Below the pieces are notes generated by a model. The model was not told where the DNA came from. It was given only the letters and a program-made list of their open reading frames with translations, and ran no database searches. The position numbers and the translations under genes are program-made. DNA of 64,000 nt from Ophiosphaerella korrae (lineage: Eukaryota; Ascomycota; Dothideomycetes; Pleosporales; Phaeosphaeriaceae), in assembly GCA_028456385.1 (NCBI GenBank), contig JALNQF010000030.1, forward strand, positions 1-64,000, written 5' to 3'. Each line of letters starts with the position of its first letter. The first letter of the stretch is position 1. Below are positions 21,095 to 30,747 of the stretch, piece by piece.

Positions 21095-22638
21095 ATGACT
21101 CTTTTGGACGAACAGCGTCAGATCCATGAGGACCTGGAGCGTCTCGAGGATGCTTGCGCTGACCGCCTTCTTGAAGATCCGTCGCACGTAAGTATTTGCG
21201 CCGCGTCTTTTGCGTCTTGATGCTGATTGCAAGCTAGAATCGCGATCGCCTAGCACGTGATCATGACATTGCGCGTTTCCTCGGCCAGATAGAAGCTCAG
21301 TCGAGCCGCTTACTTAAAATCTACGAAGATGTCGACGGAGAGAGAGAAGAGGAGGTCCGCAACCTCACTCTCGGTGACCCGATGGAGTCGTTCATGAAGG
21401 AAATCGCTCAGATCAAAGACTTTCACCGCCGCTACCCCAACGAACCTGTGGAGAACCCGGAGAAATCATACAAGAAGCGGACACCAGAGGAACGTGCACT
21501 CTCTGTCGCTGCCATCGATTCCATGTTCACTGGTGAGGAAGGTTTTGGTCGTTACTTTGACCTAACTACACTGCACGAGCAGTATTTGAACTTACCCGTT
21601 CATCAGCATGCGCGCCGCTTGACCTATCTGCAGTACCTCGACATCTTCGATGCCTTCTCCCCGCCGCAAAATAACATTCGTCGCGATCAGAAGCAGTCTG
21701 AGTCCTATTTTCAATACTTGAAGGCACTGCAAGACTACCTCGAGGGCTTCATGCGTCGAACCAAACCGCTCGAGAATCTCGACAAGCTCTTTGCAAACTT
21801 TGACAAAGAGTTTGACGAAATGTGGGCAAAGGACGAAGTTCCTGGCTGGGAGGCAAAGGAAGCAGCAACGAACTCGGCCAGTGGCGAAACAAAGGGGGAA
21901 GGGATTTGGTGCTCAGCGTGTCAAAAGGGCTTCGCCAAAGAGACAGTGTATGAGGCACATCTAACAGGCAAGAAGCACAAAAAGGCAGTTCAAGAGGGTG
22001 GAGATGGTTCGTCCAGCAAAGCCAACGGCCCATCATCTAGTATTCAGCGCTTTCAGGAACGCGCAGTGGCTGAGCGAGAGTTTCGGATCAAAAAGCTCGC
22101 AGGTGCTATGCAGACTGAGCGAAGTGACACGAAAGTCAATGTTGAGCGAAAGCAGGGCATGACCGAGCGCGAGCGCCAACAAGAACTGGAACAACTGTAC
22201 TCAGAGACGCCAGATGCCGCTGCAAAGGAGATCGAACCAGACTCAGAGGACGAGAACAAGATCTACAACCCTCTCAGGCTGCCCATTCAATGGGACGGCA
22301 GGCCTATTCCATATTGGCTGTACAAACTCCATGGTCTGGGTGTAGAGTATTCGTGTGAGATCTGCGGTAACTTTGTTTACATGGGCAGGCGCGCATTCGA
22401 TAAGCACTTTACCGAGTCTCGTCATGTCTACGGTCTGAAGTGTCTCGGCATTGGCAACACTCGTGCGATGCGAGAGATCTCCAACATAAAGGAAGCTAAG
22501 GAGCTGTGGGCTAAATTGGAGAAGGAAAAAAAGAAAGCAAAGTCAGTAGCCGAGAATGTGGTTGAGATGGAGGATACTGAGGGCAACGTCATGCCTGAGA
22601 AGGTCTATAAGGACTTAGCAGCCGCAGGCATGCTTTGA
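21095..22638 (+). CDS. PRP9: Splicing factor 3a subunit 3 (SF3a60 / Prp9)
   Basis: Two exons, 21095-21187 and 21238-22638, flank a 50-base intron, giving 497 aa (human SF3A3 is about 500). The N-terminal helical region starts MTLLDEQRQIHEDLERLED and contains the SF3a60 box KDFHRRYPNEPVENPEK and SMFTGEEGFGRYFDL. A C2H2-type finger follows (WCSACQKGFAKETVYEAHLTGKKH at ~205-228). The C-terminal matrin-type zinc finger reads YSCEICGNFVYMGRRAFDKH to FTESRHVYGLKCLGI. The protein is part of the U2 snRNP SF3a complex, which stabilises U2 at the intron branch site. The start was chosen because it gives the conserved N terminus and an exact splice to NRDRLARDHDIA. Confidence 0.96.
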
Positions 22639-24010
22639 TGCGAGTATGTCAAGAGCCAACTGCTGCATCTCGACTTTGTCCCACAACAAGCGCGCTCCGA
22701 CATAGCCTCTTCACATCTGCTGTATTATCTTACTAGTGGATCGAACTGTTGATCTGCTCCACAACAAAGTCTGGAACAATCCAAGGTACGTGCAAGAATG
22801 CCAATGCCGCCACATTGAACATGTTTCACCATTCATCTTGTTATATCCATGGATTTCTTTTACCTTTATAATAAGTCAAATGTAGGCACTACTGTATACT
22901 ATCGGCGTTTGGGCTCACAAGGCAGATCACATTTGGCCATGGGAGTTGACTTGTTTAAAAGGGCTAAACAGTGGAGTTATACAAGAGTACCGGACGTTGA
23001 TACCCCATAGAGGGCACCTACCTAGTACTAGCATTTTGTATCCTCGGGAGCGAAACACATCCAGTACATAGCGGTGTCGCTCAAATCACAAAGCTTGCTA
23101 GCGTAACTGTGTTAACACACTTTCTCGGCCTCCGATTGTTTTAAGAAAGGCCTAACATGCATTTAAGTTCTATCATGTTCGCTACTGTTTAATTTCCCTA
23201 TCACTTTCGTCCTTAGGCTCCAAAGACTAAGGTCCTTCTGCACGTATATGATCAACGGACGATTCACGTGACGCATCTCTCAGTTGCGCAGCTCCCTGAT
23301 GTGCTTTATTCATTGACATAACCATCATGTAAACGGAGTGCTATATTCTCAGTGTCGTTAAAGGTATGGTTCTGGAGCTCATTGTCTAGGTTGGATTGCG
23401 GTGGTGCCATGGAATTACAATGATTTGATTGGCCCATTGATGTTCGCAAAAACTCACCCGCTCGTAGAGACACCTACCCACCTCCATTCCATCACCAGCG
23501 TAGCAAGCCCTGGGACGATGCACTGGCAGCTGTGCTAAGATCGAAAGGGAGGACTAGGTAATTGCCTCTGGCCCTGCCTGAGCTCGGCTGTCGGCAAATC
23601 GCTCGAAACACCAGGATGAACTGTCCACAGCTGCGCCCAGCGCTCCGTCCGGTTTACTAAGATACACAGAACGACTCGATTGGGCTGACCTTTACCTGTT
23701 GAGGTTTACATGCATCAACGTGTACCACAGCAGTATAGTAAATGCGCATCACTTTCAGCAAGCGAATGGTCCCAGCACCGGATTTCCAAAACGAGGCGCC
23801 AACGCAAGATGATATGCATATCTCAGCTCAGCTTAGCTCAGATCCGATTCAGCCACACGAACATCGCGCCTTTGGCGCCAGGCCTCACTGTTGGAGAGCC
23901 CTTGGTATGCGATTAATTGAAATAAAGACTGAGTCGACTATATAAACTGTTTGATTTTGTATGATATTCACACAAAGACCCATACCATGGACGCCGCCAA
24001 GGCGCCTCAA
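22639..24010. other. Gene-poor tract, 1.4 kb
   Basis: No coding frame here looks like protein. Short AGCTCA repeats occur near 23825-23845 and a TATA-like CTATATAAA at 23938. Otherwise I see nothing that can be named before the tRNA-like cluster. Confidence 0.5.
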
Positions 24011-24093
24011 CTCCCCATGGTGCAGTGGTTTAGCACGCCTGACTGTAATATCTAGAGCTTCAGGAGACCCTACGTTCGATTCGTGGTGGGGAG
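24011..24093 (+). tRNA. tRNA-Tyr (GTA) with a ~10-base intron, copy 1
   Basis: The cloverleaf can be drawn by eye. Acceptor arms CTCCCCA/TGGGGAG pair perfectly. The D stem is GTGC/GCAC with A14, GG18-19 and A21 in the loop. The anticodon stem is CCTGA/TCAGG with loop CTGTAA, giving anticodon GTA (Tyr). About 10 bases (TATCTAGAGC) interrupt the loop after position 37, where tRNA-Tyr genes carry introns. The T stem is CTACG/CGTGG with loop TTCGATT. T8, T33, TTC and A58 are all present. A T6 tract (24110-24115) follows as a Pol III terminator. It is the most canonical of three related copies. Confidence 0.78.
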
Positions 24094-24109
24094 AATATGC
24101 CCGGTCTAC

Positions 24110-24115
24110 TTTTTT
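24110..24115 (+). terminator. Pol III T-tract after tRNA copy 1
   Basis: Six T residues 17 bases after the tRNA acceptor end, matching the usual RNA polymerase III stop signal. Confidence 0.6.
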
Positions 24116-24330
24116 GCTCCTTCATTTTGACAATGGGATGCTCCAGTCGCCGAGACTTTGTGGCCGGCTTGTCTTAGCTGAGGTGAGCTCCCCATGCCTT
24201 GCTTAGGATGGCTTTACTTTTTGCAGATGCACCACCTTCGATAACAGGATTATGTTCGAAAATTCTGCTGTTACGTTCTTGCTATATAAATTTTTCGAAA
24301 CAAGTATCTTTCATACAAAATGAGCACGTC

Positions 24331-24466
24331 CTCCTTGTGGTGTAGTGGCAACACGTCTGACTGTAATGGAATCATTGAATTCAGAAACCCCCTGTTGTGA
24401 GTAATATCAAAGTTGCGAAGTTCGAATCACCTAACTGACAGTCAACAGCGATCCAGCGGCGAGGAG
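24331..24466 (+). pseudogene. tRNA-Tyr-like copy 2, interrupted in the T-loop
   Basis: The 5' half is a good tRNA. Acceptor CTCCTTG pairs with CGAGGAG at the far end (one G-T), D stem is GTGT/ACAC, and anticodon stem TCTGA/TCAGA carries loop CTGTAA (GTA) and a ~13-base intron. The T-arm is split after CTGTT by 52 bases (24397-24448) that begin GTGAGT and end CAACAG. Removing exactly these bases restores a T-loop TTCGATC with a B-box-like GTTCGATCC, leaving one extra C in the 3' T-stem. As it stands the gene should not fold or be transcribed normally. A T5 tract (24489-24493) follows. Confidence 0.65.
24397..24448 (+). other. 52-base GT...AG segment inside tRNA-like copy 2
   Basis: This insert has a consensus intron donor (GTGAGT), a branch-like CTAAC 14 bases before the end, and terminal CAG. 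Its size equals that of protein-gene introns nearby. Twelve of its bases (GTAATATCAAAG, 24400-24411) are identical to the anticodon/intron region of tRNA copy 3. An origin from tRNA sequence is therefore an alternative to an inserted spliceosomal intron. Confidence 0.5.
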
Positions 24467-24748
24467 AATATCAGCTTAAACAGCCTTATTTTTGCTACTT
24501 TGTTGAATGTTTAGACCTAAGGGTCTTGGCATGGTGGCTGACTGTCGATGAGCTGAGTGCAGGGCTGGACTCCAACCACCACTATATCCAGCTCTCACCG
24601 GATTAGCTTATTTTTTTTTCAACTTAAAGCACACATAATGGCTCCTGAATAAGAACGCGTATGAGTTGCAATAATGACTATATATTGTTTCCAAATTGTT
24701 CAATATTCAAGCAAAGACAAAAGCCAAGCACGCCAGAAAGTGTGTCAA

Positions 24749-24828
24749 CCCTCCTTGGTGTAGTGGCAGCACATCTGACTGTAATATCAAAGCGTTCAGG
24801 AGACCCCCGTTCAATTCGTGGAGGAGGG
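24749..24828 (+). tRNA. tRNA-Tyr (GTA)-like, copy 3
   Basis: Acceptor CCCTCCT/AGGAGGG pairs perfectly. D stem is GTGT/GCAC (one G-T) and anticodon stem TCTGA/TCAGG (one T-G). Loop CTGTAA gives anticodon GTA, with a ~10-base intron TATCAAAGCG. T loop is TTCAATT with T stem CCCCG/CGTGG (one mismatch). T8, A14, GG, A21, T33 and A58 are kept. T5 and T7 tracts (24852-24856, 24861-24867) follow. It could be functional or a young pseudogene. Confidence 0.6.
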
Positions 24829-24851
24829 AATCTGGAATTGTAATGTCTATA

Positions 24852-24867
24852 TTTTTGCCATTTTTTT
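24852..24867 (+). terminator. Pol III T-tracts after tRNA copy 3
   Basis: T5 and T7 runs separated by GCCA about 25-35 bases past the tRNA-like gene; plausible polymerase III termination signals. Confidence 0.5.
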
Positions 24868-25803
24868 CCAGGGTATCTCGCTCGTTGCTGAGAGTGAGGC
24901 GGCGTGGCGGTTGTACTATCAGCTGAACGCAGATCTGCACCCAACACTGATCCTATTTGATGTCTAATTACGCAAATGGTTTGGCAGCTTCGAAGTACTG
25001 TGAGCCTTGATTTTCTTGCCGTGTGTCAATTCAATAACGAAATCGCTGATCTTTGAGCACATGCAGCCAGTCTCTTGCCCTTGTTTCTTCCCGTACTCTT
25101 GTCATATCAAACGCATTGCACAAGACTTTTATCTTTGGCCTATATGCCTACCATGTTCTATTGCTGCAGCATAATCAATGTATTCAATACTTGCTATATA
25201 TGTCTATCGTCATATCTACAAACCGAAGAAGATGGCTTACAAAACCGCCAAATCGAGCTCATCCATGCTCTAGCTAGATCACATCCACGGTACCTTGTGC
25301 GAGCGCGGCACACAGGCAGACTGATTGGATGTATGGTGTGGTAGCCAGGCTGGACTGTGCTTCATTCTCCAGGTGGGCAAAAACGTGGCACGTTTTACAT
25401 GTAGCAGTGACTAACGTCAGACATTACTACGCCGCCGCGTTTTCCGTACTTAAGGAAGGCAAACCTGCTCTCGGCTTCACTCTGCTGCTACTCACACCGG
25501 TAAACGTCATCCCCTGACCTGAGATGACTTGCATAAGTAGTTACCCGCCTCCCCATGTGATCATGGAGAAGTTTCCGCTTGCGCCTTCCGCTTCCAGCCA
25601 TCGCTTTACGGCCCGCCCCACAACACCAACCGGAAGAACACCGTGCCGCAACGCGCTCTCTGCGACACCAGACCGCGATTACGGATTGTCGCTCAGGCCT
25701 CTCAGTAGGACACCGGCTATGGGAGCCCAGGATCGGACCTATTCGCAATTGGACTGCATCTCTATCGCACCATCTTATTAAATCGACCACGAATGACGCA
25801 GCT
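24868..25803. other. Intergenic, upstream of coiled-coil gene
   Basis: About 0.9 kb. A stop-free frame from 25579 runs into the next gene, but its N-terminal 75 residues are Arg/His/Pro-rich and unlike protein, so it is treated as 5' leader. No other gene is seen. Confidence 0.5.
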
Positions 25804-27003
25804 ATGCCAGACTTCAGCGAACAAAGATTACCTCTGACATCCGACAATGTCCAAGCATGGGCACGCGCCAACTTTTCTGCGCCTTTCCGTGCGCTCCCAA
25901 GATTTGCAAGACTGAACTGGACTGTCCTCGAGGATTTCACCATGAGTAGAACCGTCTGGAGGTCCTTGGGTCGTTCGCAGCACAAGCAGCTTCTCGTTAT
26001 TGGTGGGTATGCGCCAGGTCCCGATATCGACGAAGAGCCCACCGATCGTGTTGTCGCCCATGTCCACGCCCATGAAGCAGAGGTCAGCTTCTATCGCATC
26101 GTCGAAAGTGAAGGCAGTCCCCGATGCGAATTACAGTCGGTAAATTCAACAGCCACAGTGGCATTCCATGCCCCGTTTTGCCACGTTGGGGAAGATACTG
26201 GGGGTTCTAAGGCCATCCACCGTGTCTCTGCCCTTATCTTGTATTATTTCCTAGCAGCCGGACATGTTAAAGAGCTAGTACGAAATAAGTCGGACCCGAC
26301 TATGTTCACCAGGAATTTCAAAGACGCATGTGCCTGGGTCGAAAACGATGGAGAACGCCCAAGCATGCCTCCATCACGCCGTTCATCCGGACTTATCCTG
26401 TCTCCGCCTTTGTTTAATGGTGTCCCTGTGCGACCGAAGCGTTCGTCTACAATCTGTAAGGCTCTGATGGTCGTCAAGGAGGTAATTGCTCAGCTGACAA
26501 CAACTTCAGCATCTGTATCCCAGTCTAATACTGAAGAGCTGTCAGCTCCTCCACTAACACGGTCTGCTACTGATAGCATTGGCGTCAAGATCAAGCGTGA
26601 ACGGGACGAGGACACTATTCAACGGCCAAAGAAACACCCGCGCCGCACGCTTAGTGAGCAAATTGTAATCACGAAATTCCAAGATTCAATTCTCAGCCCA
26701 AAGAGCCCTGTACCAAGAAGCCCAGCACCTGAGCGTGTCAACAAAGCCTTAACCGACCGGATTCAAAGTCTCAAAGAAGCAAATGCAGACCTCAAGCAAG
26801 ACTATGACTGCTTGGCACAAGAAAAAGACGAGATACGACGACACATGGCCAAAGAGGCACGTGTGCACCGTTCCCTTAAGGAAGAAACCGAGCAGCTGAG
26901 AAAAGAGTTATCAACGACGATAGCCAGACTCTCAAAAATGGAGATTGAACTAAATTCTCTAAGGACAAGGGTGGAAAGATCCGAGAAACGATCGAAGGAT
27001 TAA
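25804..27003 (+). CDS. Unknown protein with C-terminal coiled coil
   Basis: A single exon of 399 aa from ATG 25804; an upstream in-frame ATG at 25579 would add 75 low-quality residues. Residues 1-~220 form a mixed globular region (e.g. ARANFSAPFRALPRFARLNW, LLVIGGYAPGPDIDEEP). They are followed by a Ser/Pro-rich linker with basic patches such as KIKRERDEDTIQRPKKHPRR (possible nuclear signal). The last ~90 residues (from ALTDRIQSLKEANADLKQDY) are heptad-rich and predicted coiled coil. I do not recognise the family. The N-terminal half resembles a folded accessory-gene domain; the C-terminal half suggests dimerisation, possibly in the nucleus. It stands alone between gene-poor tracts. Confidence 0.7.
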   Translation: MPDFSEQRLPLTSDNVQAWARANFSAPFRALPRFARLNWTVLEDFTMSRTVWRSLGRSQHKQLLVIGGYAPGPDIDEEPTDRVVAHVHAHEAEVSFYRIVESEGSPRCELQSVNSTATVAFHAPFCHVGEDTGGSKAIHRVSALILYYFLAAGHVKELVRNKSDPTMFTRNFKDACAWVENDGERPSMPPSRRSSGLILSPPLFNGVPVRPKRSSTICKALMVVKEVIAQLTTTSASVSQSNTEELSAPPLTRSATDSIGVKIKRERDEDTIQRPKKHPRRTLSEQIVITKFQDSILSPKSPVPRSPAPERVNKALTDRIQSLKEANADLKQDYDCLAQEKDEIRRHMAKEARVHRSLKEETEQLRKELSTTIARLSKMEIELNSLRTRVERSEKRSKD

Positions 27004-27757
27004 TGAATTGGTTATACCCTGGTCTACGACAAGGCAAAATGTGACGACTAAGCAAAAAGCTGGCGGGACGTTCAGCCTGAGGGCTTTTTTTGCATTTACT
27101 TCTTTTCACTTCTTTGCGCAGGCGATTGATTGGTGGGTGGAACTCTATATGACGAAAGGCGTCAGGTGCATAGAGCGAGCATTCTGACATAATGGGACTA
27201 ATGAGCACACGTATATTTAGATTCATGAAGCGCGTTTTCAGCGAAAGAGGGTCATAATTGGATCGAAATGTTCATTTGCAATTACCTTGTTAAAGTTATT
27301 AGTATGGAGTTGGTAGTCGCTAAAACGCACTGTCCCTACTCAATTGCTTTTCTGAAAAGCTGCTTCAATTTTCGCCGATAAATTACTTGGTACCTCGTCC
27401 ACAGGTGTTTGCGTACTAGTTCTAAGAGGGTTTGGGTCGTTCGGGAATTGTAACCATTACATAGTTGGATCCAGAATCACACCTTGATGTGACACGTTAG
27501 GTGACAAAAGTTTGAGAACAAAAATACAATCAAATTTCAAGTCTTTCTTCCCTCCGGGGTAGCTCTGTTCAGGGTCTTGCGAAAGTGCACTCTGGGAATA
27601 TATGAAAATGGCAAAATACCAACTCATGAGCCTTGTATAGAACGATGAAAAGACACTAAATGGGATCAAAAGTCGATTTGAAATACACCATTACAACCTC
27701 TGGGCGATGAGAAGTGTTCCTCCTAAGTGTACAATCGACGGCAAGGCGGCTTTATTC
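27004..27757. other. Intergenic between two 3' ends
   Basis: 750 bases between convergent genes. A/T-rich with no supportable feature. Confidence 0.5.
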
Positions 27758-30097
27758 TCATTGATGAACCGTCCACTTCCCACCCCTAGCCTTCTTGAAC
27801 AGCCCGTTCATTCCCCGTCTCATCTTCTCAGTACGATCAGGGCTCCCTTCTTTAGTCGTGATAGTGGTATTGGATTTGTCTGTCTTCCCGCTTGAAGCAC
27901 CAGGTGGTTGTTGGCTACCTCCGAGTGGCCGGTTGTCGGGTAACTCAGCCAACTCATGACTTGGGGTATGAAGTTGGGTCGTTGGCCCCGAAGGCAGCGC
28001 AGGAGCTTGAGCGGGAGTCCACTCAACTTTGATCGACTCATCGCGACTTAATTTCTGGTTATCGAACCAAAGCTCAAAGCGTATGTCAGCGGGACCAATC
28101 GATACGCACACGGCGTACTCAATGCGAAGATAATGCTTCTTGAGAGACCAAAAGTTTTTATTCTTTTCGACGAATTTCTTTTCATCGGCTGCTGAAAGGT
28201 CGGAGTTGATGTCGCACAATATACGGGTGTCTGCCTTGATATCAGCGTTCCTCTCTTATGGCTTGCAATGAAGAATACTCACGTTCGTTTATCTGATTAG
28301 GCAATAATGCAGAGTCCAGACTGCTCTCAATGATACTAGTAGGGAATGCCCTTCTTGGATCCCCGGGGCTAAGCTTTTTGATAAATCGATGTATAATCGG
28401 TTCGTCGACGCTGACAGGCTCGCCCTTTCTCACGAACCAAGCGATGGATTGTACGATGTACATCTTTCCATTCATTGGATCTCGAACTAGGGTTTTTCCT
28501 TCGTGCTCGGGATTGTTTTTGTCATATGCAATTTTGCATAAAGTGCCATAAGAGGCACGACAACAACGCCATCCAAGTACTGAGCGCGAGGTTGTAATTT
28601 TGCGAACTCGATCGCTAACCAAGCCCTTGCATACAGCCAACTGTGGATCAGGGGCTATGCGGACGGATATTGATTGGGCGTTGGGGATTGTGGTTCCCGC
28701 GTAGTATTTCCACAGCTGCGATTGGACATATGCACTATTCCCTAGGCCTCCACTCAGCACCAGGTGGGAGACCTGCCCATTAGGAATCTTCTGGAAAAGT
28801 GATTGCAGTTGCGTATCGATCAATCGGAGGAGTTTGCCGATCTGCTTGTCGAAAAGCCGCTGAAGATCTTCGCGCTCGAAAGTCATTTCTCCATTTCGAA
28901 TACGTACTTCGGGATCGCTATTGCTGTAAGTTTGAGGCACACGAGGAATGCCGATTGAGAACAGTGGCGTATCGTCGGGTGATCCTAATTCGCACTTCAC
29001 AGCTTGGAAATCTCTGCTTTTCATCATTTCCCATGCAGCGTCCCCCAAATCAATCAATAATGGATTTGTAGTTTCAGCCAGAGTCAACCGTTGCACAACC
29101 AGCTGCTCAAACTCAAAGTCAATCGCCGCTGATCCAATGGTTTCACCGAATACCACATCTAGTTGCTGGAGGTTGATTGCTTGGCTTTGAGTGCCTGTCA
29201 CACTTAGGACGCTCAAGTCTGTTGTTCCACCGCCTGCGTCGCATACTAGCAGAATGTCGTTCTCGCGGAAAATACCCGGAGCCTCAGTGGATATATGGAC
29301 AGCGGCCGCTTCAGCTTCAGTGAGTCCAATGACAAGACTGTGGTATTGCTGCGAGCCGAATCCCGCCTGTTTGGCAATCCGCTTGAAGTTTTCGACGGTC
29401 GGCACTGGAGCCCATGTAGTGGGCACGCTGAAGATGAATTCAATTCTTGCATCCTCCCAGCTTACACCTGAAAGCTCGCCGCCAAGCTTGAAGGAGAGAT
29501 ACTCGTACATCTTCCTCAGGTAGTCATTGTACCACTTTTCTACTTCTTGGATATTTTCTGGTGCACCCTCCGGGTCTTCTTGCTGCTTTAGTCGCAACTT
29601 CTCGGGGTCTAGGCATGTTTTGAACCACTCTTTGTACTCCTTATCTTCAGATGTGGTCTCCGCGATGGTCTCGGATAGGAAGCCCCATGATGACGGCTCA
29701 GATGAGCCTGTGGGGTAGACCACAACAGTAGGCACCTAGATATTCTCATCAACAACTGTCACATCCATGGATGACTCAAAAATGGACATCTAAAGGTTTC
29801 TATTTACCTTGTTTTCATTGGCTTGGAAGCGCCCAGGCCACTTTTGAACCCAACGGACAGTTTCATTACCAATAGAAAGATTCACGTATGATACTCCAGT
29901 ACCTAAATCGGGTTAGCACAAACATTGATAGTGAACGTATTTGCACGTGAGGTGCAATTGGCATGCTAAACCAAACAAGTATTAGCCCGAGGCGGGCCGT
30001 GCCCTGAACTCCTAGCGCGATCGCTGTTTGGCTGAAACCTACATGTCATCCCAAAATCCACTCCTACCACCATATGAGGTCTCTCGTTATATGCCAT
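27758..30097 (-). CDS. Hsp70-like actin-fold ATPase, fungal accessory family
   Basis: Four exons: 30097-30043, 29902-29808, 29735-28283 and 28230-27758. Introns are 140, 72 and 52 bases, giving 691 aa. The actin/Hsp70 ATPase motifs are present: phosphate-1 VVGVDFGMTCTGVSYV, phosphate-2 LLVCDAGGGTTDLSVLSV and adenosine motif SHLVLSGGLGNSAYVQSQ. The substrate-binding part is much reduced and unlike Hsp70. A disordered Ser/Pro tail and a short basic C terminus (GLFKKARGGKW) end the protein. Such Hsp70-like proteins are multi-copy in filamentous fungi, often near signalling or incompatibility genes; their clients are unknown. The first exon was placed because it restores the P-loop-like DFGMTCTG across the 140-base intron. 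It is divergent to the membrane protein gene at 30748. Confidence 0.85.
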
Positions 30098-30747
30098 CGT
30101 TCTCACGTTCTGGATATCCTTCTTCCGTGTCCATTTTGTTTCTATTAAGGGTCGGCAGGCTGAATGGCTATAAGACACCAGGGGGTATGGGCATGCATCT
30201 CGTGTTACAGCCTTGCGGCACGGTGACACTAGTATGCAGCCATGTTTGTGAGCACCAATGTGTTTTACCGCCCCCGCATGGTGTGAGCTAATAATACGCC
30301 CCGTTGTGGATCCTCTCATGTATGCCAAGATCATTTATTTATTTTTTTGGGGCGACAAAGGGTACGAACGACCAGGCTGCCTCAATAGGACTGCTCTTTT
30401 CATAAGACCACGGGCGATTATGGTGTGTCAGGGAACTGTGCGCTTGGTGCTCCTATGCAAGGACGGAGCGAAAGACAGGTTGAGCGGTAATTGGTTGGTT
30501 GCACGCCAGCGGGATGTCCTGCAGCTTTGCGGCGTTGGGCAAACCCGTCAAGCCTTGTCAGTTACATTCAAGTGCAAAAGCTCTCTGTTCTCCAAGCTCT
30601 TTACTAGTCAAGATGTGAGGAGGCCCCATTGTTGCTTCGAGGCACATTTCTTCTTAGATCTGCTCTGCCTTGTTGTCATATATCAGTCTCTCGGCAACTC
30701 ACATAACGGCATACATCGCCTTACCAATATTCAACTTAAACGTAGAG
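30098..30747. promoter_or_regulatory. Divergent intergenic region, Hsp70-like / membrane protein
   Basis: 650 bases between two divergent accessory genes. It includes a T-rich tract near 30337-30348. An in-frame ATG at 30670 could extend the membrane protein by 26 residues. Confidence 0.5.

Noticed and set aside
25579..25803. N-terminal extension of the coiled-coil protein from an upstream ATG
   Set aside because: The 75 residues are Arg/His/Pro-rich, low in hydrophobics and look like translated leader; the ATG at 25804 starts better protein.
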